DNA of 64,000 nt, from contig CM030714.1 in NCBI GenBank assembly GCA_017979445.1, positions 7,633,049-7,697,048 of the forward strand, in the 5' to 3' direction. Made by a program: the position numbers and the translations under genes. Shown piece by piece: positions 21,794 through 33,976 of the stretch (positions are counted from its first letter, which is position 1; each line of letters begins with the position of its first letter). Origin of the DNA: Akebia trifoliata (lineage: Eukaryota > Streptophyta > Magnoliopsida > Ranunculales > Lardizabalaceae). Under the pieces are notes generated by a model that worked only from the letters and a program-made list of their open reading frames with translations, had not been told where the DNA came from and did not search any database.

Positions 21794-22872
21794 GCACCCA
21801 ACCCATTCGCAATCCACCATAGAAGGCCCAAGTTGTCAACTATTTCTCAAGTTTCATGACCTTATAGATTGTGACATGTGATGTGTTAAGATACACATAA
21901 TTTTTTTCAAGTGTTGGTGGTCCACTGAATTTGACCAGATCTTGTAATAAAATTGGTTCAACTAATTTATTTTTAAGTTTTCTAATAAGCATACATCGAT
22001 CCAACCAAATTGAATCAGAGTTCAATCATGATCTGATCAATTTGAAAAATATTCGATCCAATCATCAGTTCAATCTTGAAAATGCTGTAAAAAAGTCCTC
22101 TTTGTAACCCACATCAACGACTTATTTTGAAGGAGAGAGTCGAGGGTAAAAGTTGAAAACTCACAAAAGTTACTTTGCTTGTGCATATTTTGAGTGCCCA
22201 ACATCATAGTAACAAAGTTCGGATTCGGTATTTATTTGACGAGGATTCAGTTCGGTTCATTCGGGAGAGTTTCGTAAAAAATTCGATAAAATTTTGGAGA
22301 TAATACAAAATATTCTTAATTGGATTTCTTTCCAAAACTTATCATCTTCTGTCTTTATCTAAATCCTATATTCTTCTTGATGTTTGGCGGTTGAAAAAAC
22401 TAAAATTTTGGAGGTGAAGAGTAAAAATGCTATTATATTCCATGAATAATTAAGGGATCATCGATTAATTCGTCAAATTAATCGGCTAACCCCTAATTTA
22501 GAGAATTTTATGATTTTTTTTTTAATTGGAAATTTTTTGTGACATGGCCAACATCATAAATTTGTAGCTTGCCAACTCTTCATAACTCTCATTCTGAAGT
22601 TGCAACTTCCCATGAGTCAAAGAGTAATACTTTCCTACTAAGACTTGAGAACTCACGTTAGAGACCTCTAAAAGAAAACAAATGATGATCATGATCATGA
22701 TATGGTGATGATGAAGGTAGACTAATTTAAATCCGATTTCTCGAGTAGGCAAATTTTATTATTTCAAATTAAGAAAAAGAGAAATCGTATTAGCGGATCT
22801 ATGCCACTTGTTCTTGGTTGCGTAGGATCACAAGTCTGTATCCTCAATCGAGTCCATACACAGTGTAAATTG

Positions 22873-23105
22873 ACAAGAGTGTAATAATTTTCTAACTCAA
22901 CTTTGACAGACTAACTCTAAAACTCATTGACGTGGCATGTATAAGAATCATAGATTTTTCCCCCTCATGATACATAACTGCACATCCCCATAAAACATGT
23001 ATAGCTGTATATCCCGAGTGAAAAATCTACAATTCTTTCACATGCCACGTCAATGAGTTTTTAAGTTATAATGTCAAGTTGAGTTAGAAAATCAGCACTC
23101 TTGAC
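22873..23105. mobile_element. Foldback element, family A copy 3
   Basis: Arms start with CAAGAGTG and TTTTCTAACTC and share TCATTGACGTGGCATGT / ACATGCCACGTCAATGA-type blocks. The centre again has CCCCATAA. The flanking TTGAC is found on both sides. Confidence 0.85.
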
Positions 23106-23109
23106 CAAA

Positions 23110-23580
23110 TGCTGAAGTTAGAACTCCCCGTAACACTAGGGTGAATTCTCACAAACAATTAAGAGTCGCGCTGGAATGACCTTAAGATTGTATCACATTC
23201 CGCAATTTCTTGCCGTGAAAGTGTGTCGTAATCATATGTTTTTCATTCGTATCTCAATGAAAAACACTATGACTTCCACAATTCCACGTATACGGAAAGT
23301 GAGTTATGAGGAACAATCTTAAGACCCCTTCAACATATTCAACAATCAAATGTTAGAATTATAATTAATTGAACTTTTGAAAGTCCAGCTCTCCAATGGA
23401 ACCATACTTACAAAGGATGTAAATGAAAAATAATATAATAGTAGGTATACAATTTGAAGTTATTCTTGCATCCAAACACCACCACCATTATAAGAAATAA
23501 GAAAGGCTTTATTGCTTTATCAATACAAGAAAAGGGTAAAGTAGTAATTTACAACTGATAAAAGGTACTTAGATATAGGT
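23110..23580. other. Intergenic, no feature recognised
   Basis: Between a foldback element and a GC-richer segment. Nothing supported. Confidence 0.5.
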
Positions 23581-23736
23581 AGGGCTTACGTAATAAAATA
23601 AACACGAATACGATCTGTCCTCAGATAGTGCGTGGTTCGTGCAGACGTATAGTCATTTGTCAAAGTCAAGAGACATTAATGGAATTATAGCCTCAGTTGG
23701 TGCGTCACCACTACTAACATGAGAGAGCTTATTAGG

Positions 23737-23990
23737 GATATATAGACTGTGTGTCAGTCAGTTCATCAACCCTCCTGTGTCTACGTGGCTCTGATAGAGA
23801 CGGCGTCCCACGCGCTCCCAATGAAGAACACGTATTCTCACGTGAGTCTCAAAACAAAAAACACTGTAACTTGTGCCTACTCTATCCCTACTCCTAACCC
23901 TAACCCTAACCTCAATTCTAACCCTAACCCTAACCCTAACCCTAACCCTAGAGACCAAACAACAAGTAGTAGTAGGAGTAGTGAGTAGTC
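23737..23990 (+). promoter_or_regulatory. Possible orphan promoter with telomere-like tract
   Basis: A TATA-like GATATATAGA (near 23737) is followed by ACGT motifs, including the G-box TCACGTGAG (near 23838), then the CCCTAA tract at 23891-23951. The segment is GC-richer than its surroundings. No protein gene follows; the overlapping ORF repeats PNPNPN from the tract and is not credible. Confidence 0.35.
23891..23951 (+). repeat. Interstitial CCCTAA (TTAGGG-type) repeat
   Basis: About nine CCCTAA-like hexamers in two blocks with a short break (CTCAATTCTAA). The unit is the hexamer found in vertebrates and some monocots, not the usual plant heptamer CCCTAAA. Confidence 0.9.
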
Positions 23991-24059
23991 TTCAGTTTGG
24001 GATTTTGGGATCCGTCTCGAGAAAACAATTTCTATTTACAGGGCTATGCACCTAAAGAT

Positions 24060-26515
24060 TGGACTGATTAATAAATTATGCAATCAATACGTAATCGATT
24101 GATTTTCCCAACGTCCCTCTACTTTATTTCAGTTAACTGGAAAAACGATTTCTCTGTAATACTTTTTTTTAACTCGACTCAGCAGTCCTAATCGACGAGT
24201 CAATTTTATTTATTTATTTATTAAAGGTTATACTTTTTTTTTTTTTTTTTTATATTATTTAGAACTATTATTGGCACCCCAACATTTTACTTATTGGACT
24301 CCAATTTGTTAAATTATTTATTATACCTCAATTAATGATTAAAATACATTCTTCGAACATTATAATTTAAAAATGAGTTGTGTTTGGGTGACACAGGATG
24401 TACTATGATTCTCACGATTCTGATGTGGACATGCATATATAATCGTAAATGATTTTTACTCGTATCACGAGAAAATGCATCTATGATTTTGTCATTTCAA
24501 CATTTTTCTTTAAAAATTACAAAAAAAATTATAGCAATTGATTCAGACAATTTTAATGGTTGTTTACAATTATGATAAGACTCATATAAAATCGTAAAAC
24601 ATAAAAATCGAGTTAAAAAAGAGAGTTTCTATTGGCACCCCAATTATTATTGATTCTCAATCATTCACATATTTTCTTTAGGGTGAATCTCCATTCCATG
24701 ATATATGATGAAAATCCAAGTTTGATACACTGTTCATTTTAATTCTCAAAAGAAGCATTTCGGCTAAGTTTATCACCTATATAATCAATTAATTTGTTAG
24801 TATATTTACGAATGCATGTTTTGGGAATTAAAATGAATAATGTACTGAAATCAATTATTTCAATGTTTGATCTCTGCAATTTTAATAGTCAATCCCAACC
24901 ATTTGAGTTTGATGTTTAGTAGAAATGAGAGGACATTAAGAAATAAAGAAAGAAGTACTATTGCAGAATCCATTAAATGATTTTCCCATTAGAATAAATT
25001 CCCACTTTTACGTAATTTTAATAGATGCTTTGACTTTTTATTTACCAATCAAACGAGACATTCACCTTTATGAATCCTCCTAAAGTTTTTTTTTTTTTTT
25101 TATGGGATTTTCATTCAAATGATTTCAATATGTCCATCCATTTTTATTAAGATTTTTTCTAGGGTAATTATATTTGCATCCACCGGTTAAGCTGAGTGCA
25201 CCCACTTAAACACATTTCTGGGATAGGATTTATAGAGCTTAGCGAGTGCACTGAGCATAAATGGTGGGTTCAAATCAAACAATTCCTTTTCAAGTCCTCA
25301 ATTTCTTTTTTCTTTTTTCTTTTTTTATGTGGTGACTAATTGGTGGCATATTATTTATACATAATTTAAATATTTTATAATTATTTTAAAATTTTAAATA
25401 AATAATCTAATATATTATTATATCATCTAATATGCTTATAACGGTCTTTTTGTATTTTAAAATATTAATTAAAATAATCTTGTTGATGACACAATAAAAA
25501 AAAATTTATAAATAATTTAGAAAATTAAGATTTGTCGAAATGGCTTTCATTATGTTAAATTTAAAGATACTACTAAAGTAACATTACTAGTGATAATTAT
25601 GACGTGAAAGTGAGTAAGAATCATAGATATTTTTTATCGAGATACAAATTAAATCTCGATGAAAAGCATTCATGATTCCTACACATTTTCACGTCAAAGG
25701 CATCATCCATGATGTCCTCATAATATTACTCTATAAATTTAAATATAAAAATGAGGATTTATAATCACTAAATTATTATTATTTTTTTCTAAACCCTTTT
25801 ACTCCGTCTTCTCTCATTACCTTATCAGGCTCATGGAAAATCGAAATAAGGGAAATCTGTGTGTCTCTTTCCATATATAAAAGGAAAAAAATCATTCCCA
25901 AATTTCTGGATCTTAAATTAAAAAAAATCTAATTACAGTAAATTTTATTATTTTAACCAATAAAAGTACATAAAAGTCAAACCACAACCTAATATTTCCT
26001 TAAAGCAAATAAATAATCATAGATTCATCAAACACTTTTATTTCCTCCATCTTTTATATCACAATAACTAATCCAAAAAGCAAGCAAACTCTCCATTATT
26101 TATACCCGCAACATTGTTTCTTTAACCCTTTTTATAACAACAACGATGGGACACAGAGGTTGGACACAATGCTAGAACAGCTTTATACCACGTGTCATGT
26201 ATTTATTGGTTAAAGATTGAAAAACTGTCCAACATTTTAAGAAAAAAAAAAAAAAAAGTATAGGGGAACAGGACAAGAGAGAGACAGAGCTATAAGTGAG
26301 CTGGTAAGGCTGCCTGGTTGGCAGGTGGTCACGTAGACAACACATGTGCCACTCTCTCTAGACAAAACTTCTAAACCCCACAAACGATTCGGATTATTTG
26401 ATCCTCATTGTATCCTCGACTTAGACAAACTCACTTTCCCATTTGAAAGACTCCTTTTATTTAAATAATAATTGGTTTTTCTTTCTACATCTCTAATATA
26501 TTTTACTTATATATA
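24060..26515. other. Gene-free AT-rich region
   Basis: No gene supported. Includes lone family D ends near 24258 and 24620, T/A runs and a foldback at 25601-25695. At 26140-26400 there is a GC-richer segment with ACGT motifs (CCACGTGTCA, TCACGTAGA), but nothing downstream identifies a gene. Confidence 0.5.
25601..25695. mobile_element. Short foldback related to family A
   Basis: Arms GACGTGAAAGTGAGTAAGAA and, from the right, GACGTGAAAATGTGTAGGAA. The centre has ATAGAT and CGAGATAC blocks like family A. Confidence 0.6.
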
Positions 26516-26517
26516 TA

Positions 26518-26883
26518 GGGTCCCGTTTAGCAACAAACATTTTGACAAAATATTTTTCAAAACATGGGTTAGAGGTTTTGGAATGATCTTATTTTTGATG
26601 AGGATGATGTCTACGGTGAGGAGATCATCCTCACCAAAAATCAGCTCATTCTAAAATTTCTAGTCCTAGTTTACAAGTTGAAAAATCGTGGACCGTCCAT
26701 TTTTTGTAAATCATTTTTGATGGGGTTAGAAATTTTGGAATGGGCTGATTTTTCGTGATGATGATCTCCTCACCGTAGAGATCATCCTCACCAAAAATCA
26801 GCCCATTCCAAAACCTCTAACCCATGTTTTGAAAAATGTTTTGCCAAAATGTTTGTCTAAATGTTTGTTGCTAAACATTTCCC
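26518..26883. mobile_element. Foldback element, family B copy 1, in a TA repeat
   Basis: 366 bp, flanked by TATATA on both sides. The arms share TTTAGCAACAAACATTT, then a GGGTTAGAGGTTTTGGAATG block and GAGGATGATCTC/GAGATCATCCTC internal palindromes. Copies: 46956-47322 (367 bp) and pieces at 53995-54395. Confidence 0.85.
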
Positions 26884-26933
26884 ATATATATATATATATA
26901 TATAGAAACCCTTTTCTTAATTAAAAAAAAAAA

Positions 26934-27073
26934 GATAGTGAGGAAAAAGGGTTTACTTATTAAGTCTCATCCATGTCAAAAATACGTCGAGATGTATAAA
27001 ACGGATTTGTTGCACATCTCGAGGCTATTTTGACGATGGATGAGGTTTAATGAGTCTTTTTTCTGTCACTATC
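26934..27073. mobile_element. Long perfect-type hairpin, about 140 bp
   Basis: Arms of about 65 nt: GATAGTGAGGAAAAAGGG on the left and GATAGTGACAGAAAAAAG reverse-complemented from the right, continuing through CTCATCCATGTCAAAAATA and CTCGAGATGT-like sequence. Probably a small MITE; it could fold as one hairpin if transcribed. Confidence 0.65.
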
Positions 27074-27591
27074 TTAGTAAGATTAGTTGGACTCTTACTT
27101 ATATATTTGTTTGATTAATAATGCAAATTTAAGTAATTTTAATAATAAAAGACATAAAAGTTAGAATAAGACACAAGGTTTCTATTTTTGAGTATATAAG
27201 GCGTTGGTGGCTCGATTTGCCTTGGTTTTGCTCCCCATGATTCATGTTTCTCACATGATTAGTAAGTCATATTGTCTGCCTAAGAGTAGAGATTTGTTGT
27301 TAATAAATGAGGATGTTAAACTGTTAAATCAATAAGAAGATGTCATATGTTTTGTTAAAAATCAAAGCTGTTTATATATAGAGAGAATCATGAGAACATG
27401 GATGACGTGATTATATTATGTGTTTGGGATTTTATTCTTTTTGATAGATATATAGTATATCTTTCTTGTTGATTTAACAGTCTAGTATCTTTATTTGTTA
27501 ACAATTAATATTTAGTCGTCTGCATGGATCATATTAGAATGGGTCAATCTATTCCCTTTTTTGTTTGTTAATAATGGAACATTTTCAAGAA

Positions 27592-27782
27592 GAATCTGGA
27601 TCGCATGCACCCAAGGTAGAGGATTGAAACCATCCTCCCATACCTCAACACATGCCATGTAAGCCACAACCAAGGACTTAATGCCTAAAATCTCTCGTTT
27701 TCAAATTTTCTTTGGATTATGGCTTATGTGAAATGTGTAGAGGGTTTCAATCGTCTACCTTGGGTGCATGGGATCCTGACTC
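27592..27782. mobile_element. Mutator-like MITE, family C copy 2, perfect 9-bp TSD
   Basis: Ends GAATCTGGATCGCATGCACC and, from the right, GAGTCAGGATCCCATGCACC. Flanked by the exact 9-bp duplication TTTCAAGAA (27583-27591 and 27783-27791). A 9-bp duplication is the Mutator/MULE signature. Confidence 0.9.
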
Positions 27783-27908
27783 TTTCAAGAAAGGATTGAA
27801 TTTGAGAGGATATATATTTTGGACCACTCAACTTGATCGCACTTATATGAAAAATTCAATTGTATAAGTCAAAAAATTACCAAATGAAGAGATATCTAAA
27901 ACTCAACC

Positions 27909-28138
27909 CCAAGGGGTTGGCCTAATAGCAAACCAAACCTTGGTAAGCTCCTCAAGACGAGTTGGTCAAGAGTTCAAAATCCCACTAAACAATGAATTTC
28001 TTAGGGTCATTCTCTAGGGTTTAGTTGATCTCAAGTCAACCAATTGCACGTAAGACTTTTTGAGGGGGCGGTGTGTGTGACCGTGGAATTAGTCTCACCT
28101 AAAGGATGGGAGTACCCTTGATAAGGGAAAAAAAAAGG
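27909..28138 (+). mobile_element. SINE-like element, group 2 related
   Basis: Box A-like GGTTGGCCTAATAGC and box B-like GGTCAAGAGTTCAAAATCC at the head. The end has GGAGTACCCTTGATAAGGG and an A run. The head matches 5855-6116. Confidence 0.55.
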
Positions 28139-28139
28139 A

Positions 28140-28980
28140 AATATTTAACTCACTAATAAACTGACCAAAATTGACTATTTGAGATAAGTTAATCCGATTG
28201 AGTGTGTGACAAGGCACTTTCAAGGGGAATATGGATTTTGAGATCCCACGTACCGGTCATGAGCATATCTGATGGTTCTATCACATGACAAGCTGATTTA
28301 TTGTGATTTTGGGTTAATTTCATGATTGAATGTGCGTTTATATATGAGCTATAAGTCAATGCATTGAATCGTGTGATCAATGAAGTGATTATGTAATCTT
28401 CAACAAATTGATTGAATTGTTATTTATATTGAAATGAATCAAGATTCATAAGAAATTGGTCTCGAACACGTAAGTTCTATAGGTATCTATGGATTGATCA
28501 CAAGTCACAATATGGTAAGAGAACTTATGTGTCTTGAGTTTATGCCGAATGCAGTCAATTAAAAAAATTGTATTATTTTCTGATTTATTTCATAGGCAAC
28601 AATTATAAAAAGACATTTTGTCAATTTTTGGAAACTAAAATAAGAGAAAATTCGACAATTAGAGAAATATGGAAAACTAAAATAAGTACATAAAAAAAGA
28701 AATCTGAAAAAGAGATCCTCTAATAAAGGGTACATGGCCGATGAAAATGCCCACTAACATTGAAAAACAAGTCCAATTATTCTAAAAGAAAAATTCAATT
28801 TTGCATTCATGGGATTCTATTGATCGTGTGTTTATATAATGACCCGGGATAATAATCCTACATCCTAATTCATATCACACCACACCAAAGTATCCTCGAG
28901 GAAATGGGAAGGCAAAAACTTCTAATCAAACCATTTTGGATAGTCTAAAGAAGATATTGAAAGTGGATATGGGTGCAAGG
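28140..28980. other. Intergenic, no feature recognised
   Basis: No gene or clear repeat border seen. The minus-strand ORF at 28189-28380 has no recognised family. Confidence 0.45.
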
Positions 28981-28999
28981 GTCAATCAATTGTGGTATT

Positions 29000-29565
29000 A
29001 TGTAAAATCTTAATTAAGTTTTTGTAGATGCAAGAATTCACTCTACACTTTCCCTCTCTCCTAGTTCGGGCGGACCTGCAAATCAACCCACTTCGACGAT
29101 CAAGTTAGACAAGTTGATCAATGTAATTTAGTTTTGAGAGAAGAAGAATTCGAACCTCTTTTACCCATAGTCCTCTTCCTTTTATAGGCATTAAACTTGA
29201 TTGTTTTCTGTGACACCCTTTGAAATGACCCAGGACAGTTAGTTTACTAAGGGTAGTTAGCCCACTCCTTGACACGTCAGCTGCAGGAGTTGTTACAACT
29301 GCCCTGCCACTTCTGGGATAATCAGAGCTGATATGACATGATGTGGGTTGTTAGAGCTGTCAATCAATGGCACATCTGTCAGATCCGTCTTACCGACCTA
29401 TATTGTCACTGTCCGAACTACCCAACTAGTCAGTGGCTCAGGTCTCAACTGGATATCTGTGCATCCGAAGAATTTAGTTAACTGGGCTAATGTAGCGGTC
29501 TATCCGAGCTTAAAATCATTACTTCCGGGCTTTGCCTAAACCACGTGTCCACGTTCAAGAATTTC
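29000..29565 (-). mobile_element. Solo-like gypsy LTR remnant
   Basis: On the minus strand a TATA box (CCTATAAAAGG, near 29180) precedes an R-type motif, CTAACTTGATCGTCGAAGTGG, and a GGTCCGCCCGAAC block near 29070. It is GC-richer than its surroundings. No partner LTR is in view; the borders are approximate. Confidence 0.55.
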
Positions 29566-29569
29566 TCCC

Positions 29570-30433
29570 ACAGTTTTCTTGGAGTTATCTTTTCTTGAAA
29601 TAGTGTAATAAGTACCTATTATGAGTTCTTTTTTCATGATCTAATCGGTATGATACGTGAACATATCTCGTGTGATTGCATGATATTTCTCATAGATATG
29701 ATTTTACAAAATAATTGAAAAATTAATAACAAGAAGATCAAACTAACCTTGGAAGGACCCAGGTGGGGTTATCTAAAAAATTAAAAAACTTTGTTAAATA
29801 AGAGAACATACTGAAACAAATGTACATGATTCTATAAAAATTATACTTTTTGACCCCATAGTCGAAGAATATTTACGGGACCGTAGAAACATCAAATAAG
29901 ATAACAAAAGAAGGTCAAAACCAATATTGAGAAACAAAGCATCTATGAAATAAAAAATGATACTAAATTAAAATATTGAGGCAAGAAAAAAATAGAAACA
30001 GAATATTAGAAGAAGAATCATAATCGACATCTTGTTGAAGAATTGTCCATGGGTGATTCATATTAAAAAAGAAGAAACATTTGCCAATTTTAAAATTCCT
30101 TCCATGTTAGATGTTGGATACCCTATGTCGGGTTAGCTTAAAACACCAAAAGACATACAAGAAAAATAATATCCGTTTGTACTCTCCAAGTAATTCTCAT
30201 AATTCATACATAATCTATGAATTAGATTAGGGCTGTCCTCGAGATAAGTGTAGACAAATGAAGAAGTCATCGAGTTCATAATCCCACATCTATCTGTCAA
30301 TTTTACCTTAAATTTAAAACATCAAAAAAAAAAAAAATCCTAATACATACACGCTACGTTATCCTCAAATTCGAACAATTAAAATAGCGGCGGTAGATTG
30401 CCACGTGTCTCTTTCTCAGTAGTTCATATAAGT
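29570..30433. other. 3' flank of PINOID, no other gene
   Basis: AT-rich sequence. No second gene or clear repeat was recognised. Confidence 0.5.
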
Positions 30434-32609
30434 TCAAAAACAATCAAACGCGGTTGTATTATCCTTCCTCCTTTCCCCACGCCAAGACGACGTAGTCTTC
30501 GCTCTCCGAAGACCTGGAATCGCCGGTGGTGCAACAGACCGTACAAGTGCAAAGTTCAAACCTTTAAAGAAAGGATGGGTTTTAACGTCAGCAGCACCTC
30601 TTTTTGACCCTAACCGACTGTTAGGATCTTTGATTAACAATCCTGATATCAGATCCCGAGCATACATTTCTGACCCACTAGCCGGAGATTCCGTCGGAAA
30701 CACTAACGGTTTTTTCAAAATGTTTCTCAAAGTCTCCTCGTTTGTGTTTCCAGAAAATGGCGTGCGTCCGTAGATTAATTCGTAGATAAAGATTCCAAGG
30801 GCCCACCAATCAACAGCGTTACCGTGAGATTTACCAGAAGCCACTTCTGGGGATACGTACTCATGGGTTCCAACAAAGGAACAGGATCGGGCGGATACCG
30901 GTTCGGCCACGAATGTCCGGTTCATTGTTACGGTTCTTATTTTTCTAGACCTGAAGAACCGGTTGAATCGGTTTAAGAGACGAGAGAGTGATGGAGAGGA
31001 GGATTTTAAGTTGGTAGTAGTGGGGTCGGGAGAGGAGTATGGTGATTCAACGGCGGGGATTGCGTTGGAACACAGAGAGAGATCAAAATCTGAGAGCATG
31101 ATGTGACCGTCGGATCTAACTAAGACGTTTTCGGGCTTTAGATCTCTGTATATGATTCCCAACATGTGGAGGTACTCCAAAGCTACAAGAACCTCCGCCG
31201 CATAAAACCTAAATAAATATTAAAAAAAATTAATGACAAACTGATTCGTGACTCAGGCGAGTCAAACCGAGTCAAAATGTGAAACTGAGCGAACTACAGA
31301 ATAGGAAGAAAACAGAGATGTTAGAAAAAAAATTCCGATTGTTTACTTCAACGGTTGTAAATTTCTGCGAAAGATAAGGATAAAAAGGGAAATTTGCAAT
31401 AAATTGTTAGTTTTCAGTTTAAAACAGATGGAAAATCAGAGAAATTCTCAGCAGCAGAGCTAAAAAATAGAAATCGAATGCGATTGTTCAAAAAGAAAAA
31501 GAAATATCAGAAAAAAAAATAGACGAAGAAAACTGAATTTTTGGCAGAGCAAAATAAAATACCCCATATAATGAATTAAAAAGTCTTTAATTTAATGAAG
31601 TCGTCGGCTTAAGAAAGAGGGAAAATCCGAGAAAATCTCAGCTGTAGAGTTAAAAAATAGGAAATCGAAAGCGATTTCTAAGCAGATAACGTATAGAAGA
31701 AGAAAATCAGAAAACGAGACAAAAAGTGGCATTTTCCATTAACGGTGAACATATCTGCAGAGCATGAGAAAGTTTTATTTTTCAGAGAACGAACATTTTG
31801 TTCTCATCGTAGCAGAAGAAAACAAAACGAGAAAGAAAAAAAAAAAACACTTACAATATCATAAACAAATTTTTTTTTTAAAACCATTAATTTAACATTT
31901 CTATTTCAAAAAGGTGCATCCTTTTAAAAAAAAAATTAAGCTAAAAAATGGATTTTGTACCAAAAACAGCAATCCAAAACCGGTTTGTTCAAAAAACGAA
32001 GATAAAAGATGATTTAAAAAAACTAATATACCTAGTGGAGCTCAAAGAGAAGCGCTTTTCGGGTTGTTTGTGTCTGAGAGTATGCAAATCTCCACCAGAG
32101 CAGAACTCCATAACGACACAAGAGAAATGAGAAGCTTCGAATTCAGCGTAAAGCGTTGGAAGGAATGGATGATCTAACATCTTCAGAATCCGCTTCTCTG
32201 TCTCCGCTCTCGCGACTTTCTTCTTCAGTGCTAAAGCTTCTTTATCCACAACTTTCATGGCGTAAAAGCAGTTCTCTTCGCCAGGAACACTGTTTCTTAG
32301 GAGACAGAGATAAACATTTCCGATGTCTCCGCTTCCGATTTTACGTACGAGTTTGAAATCTCTGAAACTTAATCCGCTTTTTCTGTGAAAAGTTGCAGAA
32401 CGTATGGCTTCCCAAGCAAAATCGGATGATCTGTGAGGCTTAAGAATCGGATTTTCAGGGGAATAAGATGGCGTTTTGGAAGGAATTTCGAGAGCCTCGA
32501 AAGAGATTCGACTGAAACTGCTGCAACTATCGCAACTTGTAGAGCTTTGGCTTGAGTTTAGGGTTTCAGAACCGATCTCACGGTCTGAATCTGGTTGGAA
32601 CTCCAACAT
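30434..32609 (-). CDS. PID: PINOID-type AGC serine/threonine kinase
   Basis: Plant AGCVIII kinase that phosphorylates PIN auxin efflux carriers at the plasma membrane and controls auxin flow and organ initiation. Exons 32032-32609 and 30434-31208 give 450 residues; the intron (31209-32031) is GT-AG and splits the arginine codon of SSTRFYAAEVL. The start is the ATG at 32609 (MLEFQPDSD); an in-frame upstream TTG is not a start. Visible motifs: serine-rich SCSSFSRISFEAL (28-40), P-loop IGSGDIGNV (91-99), K119 of AMKVVDK, catalytic RDLKPEN (D215), DFD in place of DFG (233-235) as in AGCVIII, an insertion before SFVGTHEYVSPE, and a C-terminal FDCF, a PIF-type PDK1 docking motif. Length, the LKPHRSSDFAW block and the tail fit PID better than WAG1/2 or D6PK. 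Confidence 0.95.
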
Positions 32610-33230
32610 TTTAAGATCGAAAGCTTCAACTCTAAGATTCAACGAAGTTGTAAGAAGAATTCTAATAAAACGATCGCTAAAACCTAAAGATTCAAAGAAG
32701 ATAGAAACTTTCGAACGATCAAGATAATAGATGATGAAAAAAACACGAGAACAGACAAAGAAAAACAGAGATTCTCTATGAAAGCTTCTAATCGTTACGT
32801 CTAAGTCGAAGTTCTTGTCTCCAGCAATAAAACACTATCAATAATCGTTTTTTTTTTCAAATAGTCTGACCGCGTCGTTTTCTCCATTGAAATAAGGGCT
32901 GAAGATTTGATTTTCAGCTCGTTTTCACCAAGATAATACTGTTGAAAACGCCATTAATGGACCTTCTTCGCTTAATTAAAGCTTTCTTCTTCAAAGTTCT
33001 GAAGAAATCGCAGCTTTTTTCGTTCGTAGATCAGAAATTAAAGATTTTCAGAGATTTTATGGTTTCTCTTTCTCTCGCTCTCTATATGTCCAGCGATCGT
33101 TTTCTGTGTGGTATATTTGGTGTTTTGTTTTGTTGGGTTGGAGGTTAAAATGGTCATTGTAATTTAAACCAATGACATACGGCGATAACTAGCTCTTTAA
33201 CCATGGTTAAGTTGACACGTGACGTGCAGT
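32610..33230 (-). promoter_or_regulatory. PINOID 5' leader and promoter
   Basis: A TGTCTC auxin-response hexamer lies at 32816-32821 (plus strand) and a G-box CACGTG at 33216-33221. One TGTCTC in this length can occur by chance. PID is known to be auxin-responsive; function of these sites is inference. Confidence 0.4.
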
Positions 33231-33539
33231 TCTTTACTCGTGCGCTACAGAGTCCCCACAGTTTTGCTGACGCGGACTTCGCTCGTGTCAAATTGTACTG
33301 TCAGTTTAGTCACGCTTCACGATGACTAGTAAATGTTCAGTCCCTCAAAGAGCTTCAAAGTTTGATGTCAACAACTCTCTTACAATGCCAAGTAGTGGTA
33401 ACAGAGGATCCAAGGCAACGGAGATCAATTCTAGAATACTACGGGTAGAAATGATTTATCAATATCATTACTTCTAAAAATAAAAATAAGTGCCACGTGG
33501 AATTTTGTTACTCGTTGTATTTCGATAGTTTTAAGTAGC

Positions 33540-33784
33540 AATAGGTGCCATCATGGGTTCAAAACTCGTCGGAGACCGAGACGTATCTCCCGATTGTCTG
33601 GTATCGAACATGGATAAGACAGATGGACAACTCAACTTTTAAATGATATTTAAAACCTCATGTTCATTCTTAAGATTTTCGAACAAAACGTCTCAAACGT
33701 ATGAGAAAACTCGTCCGAGATGATTCGATATCTAACATGGATGAGATGTGAAATCGAATTTTAAAATCATGGGTGCCAATTAAA
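33540..33784. mobile_element. Inverted-repeat element, family G copy 1
   Basis: Ends AATAGGTGCCATCATGGGTT and, from the right, AATTGGCACCCATGATTTTA. Inside is a pair of CGTCxGAGAxCGAGACG-like blocks with TCTAACATGGATGAGA. Copies at 43368-43611 and 59275-59480. Confidence 0.7.
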
Positions 33785-33976
33785 TTTATCTTTCAAAGTT
33801 GCGAATTGTGATGACATAACGTATTAAAACTTGTATGGTTGACATGGCAAGTGAAAGAAAAAAATTTAGAGAGATTTATGATTCCACGCACATGCCATGT
33901 TAACCACGTAGATATGACGTACGTTTTAATGGGTCATTATATCATTGGTCTTGTGATTAATGTTGCACCACTGGAC

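Noticed and set aside
23749..23988. ORF with PNPNPN repeat as a protein gene
   Set aside because: The repeat is a translation of CCCTAA units; no domain or conserved start.
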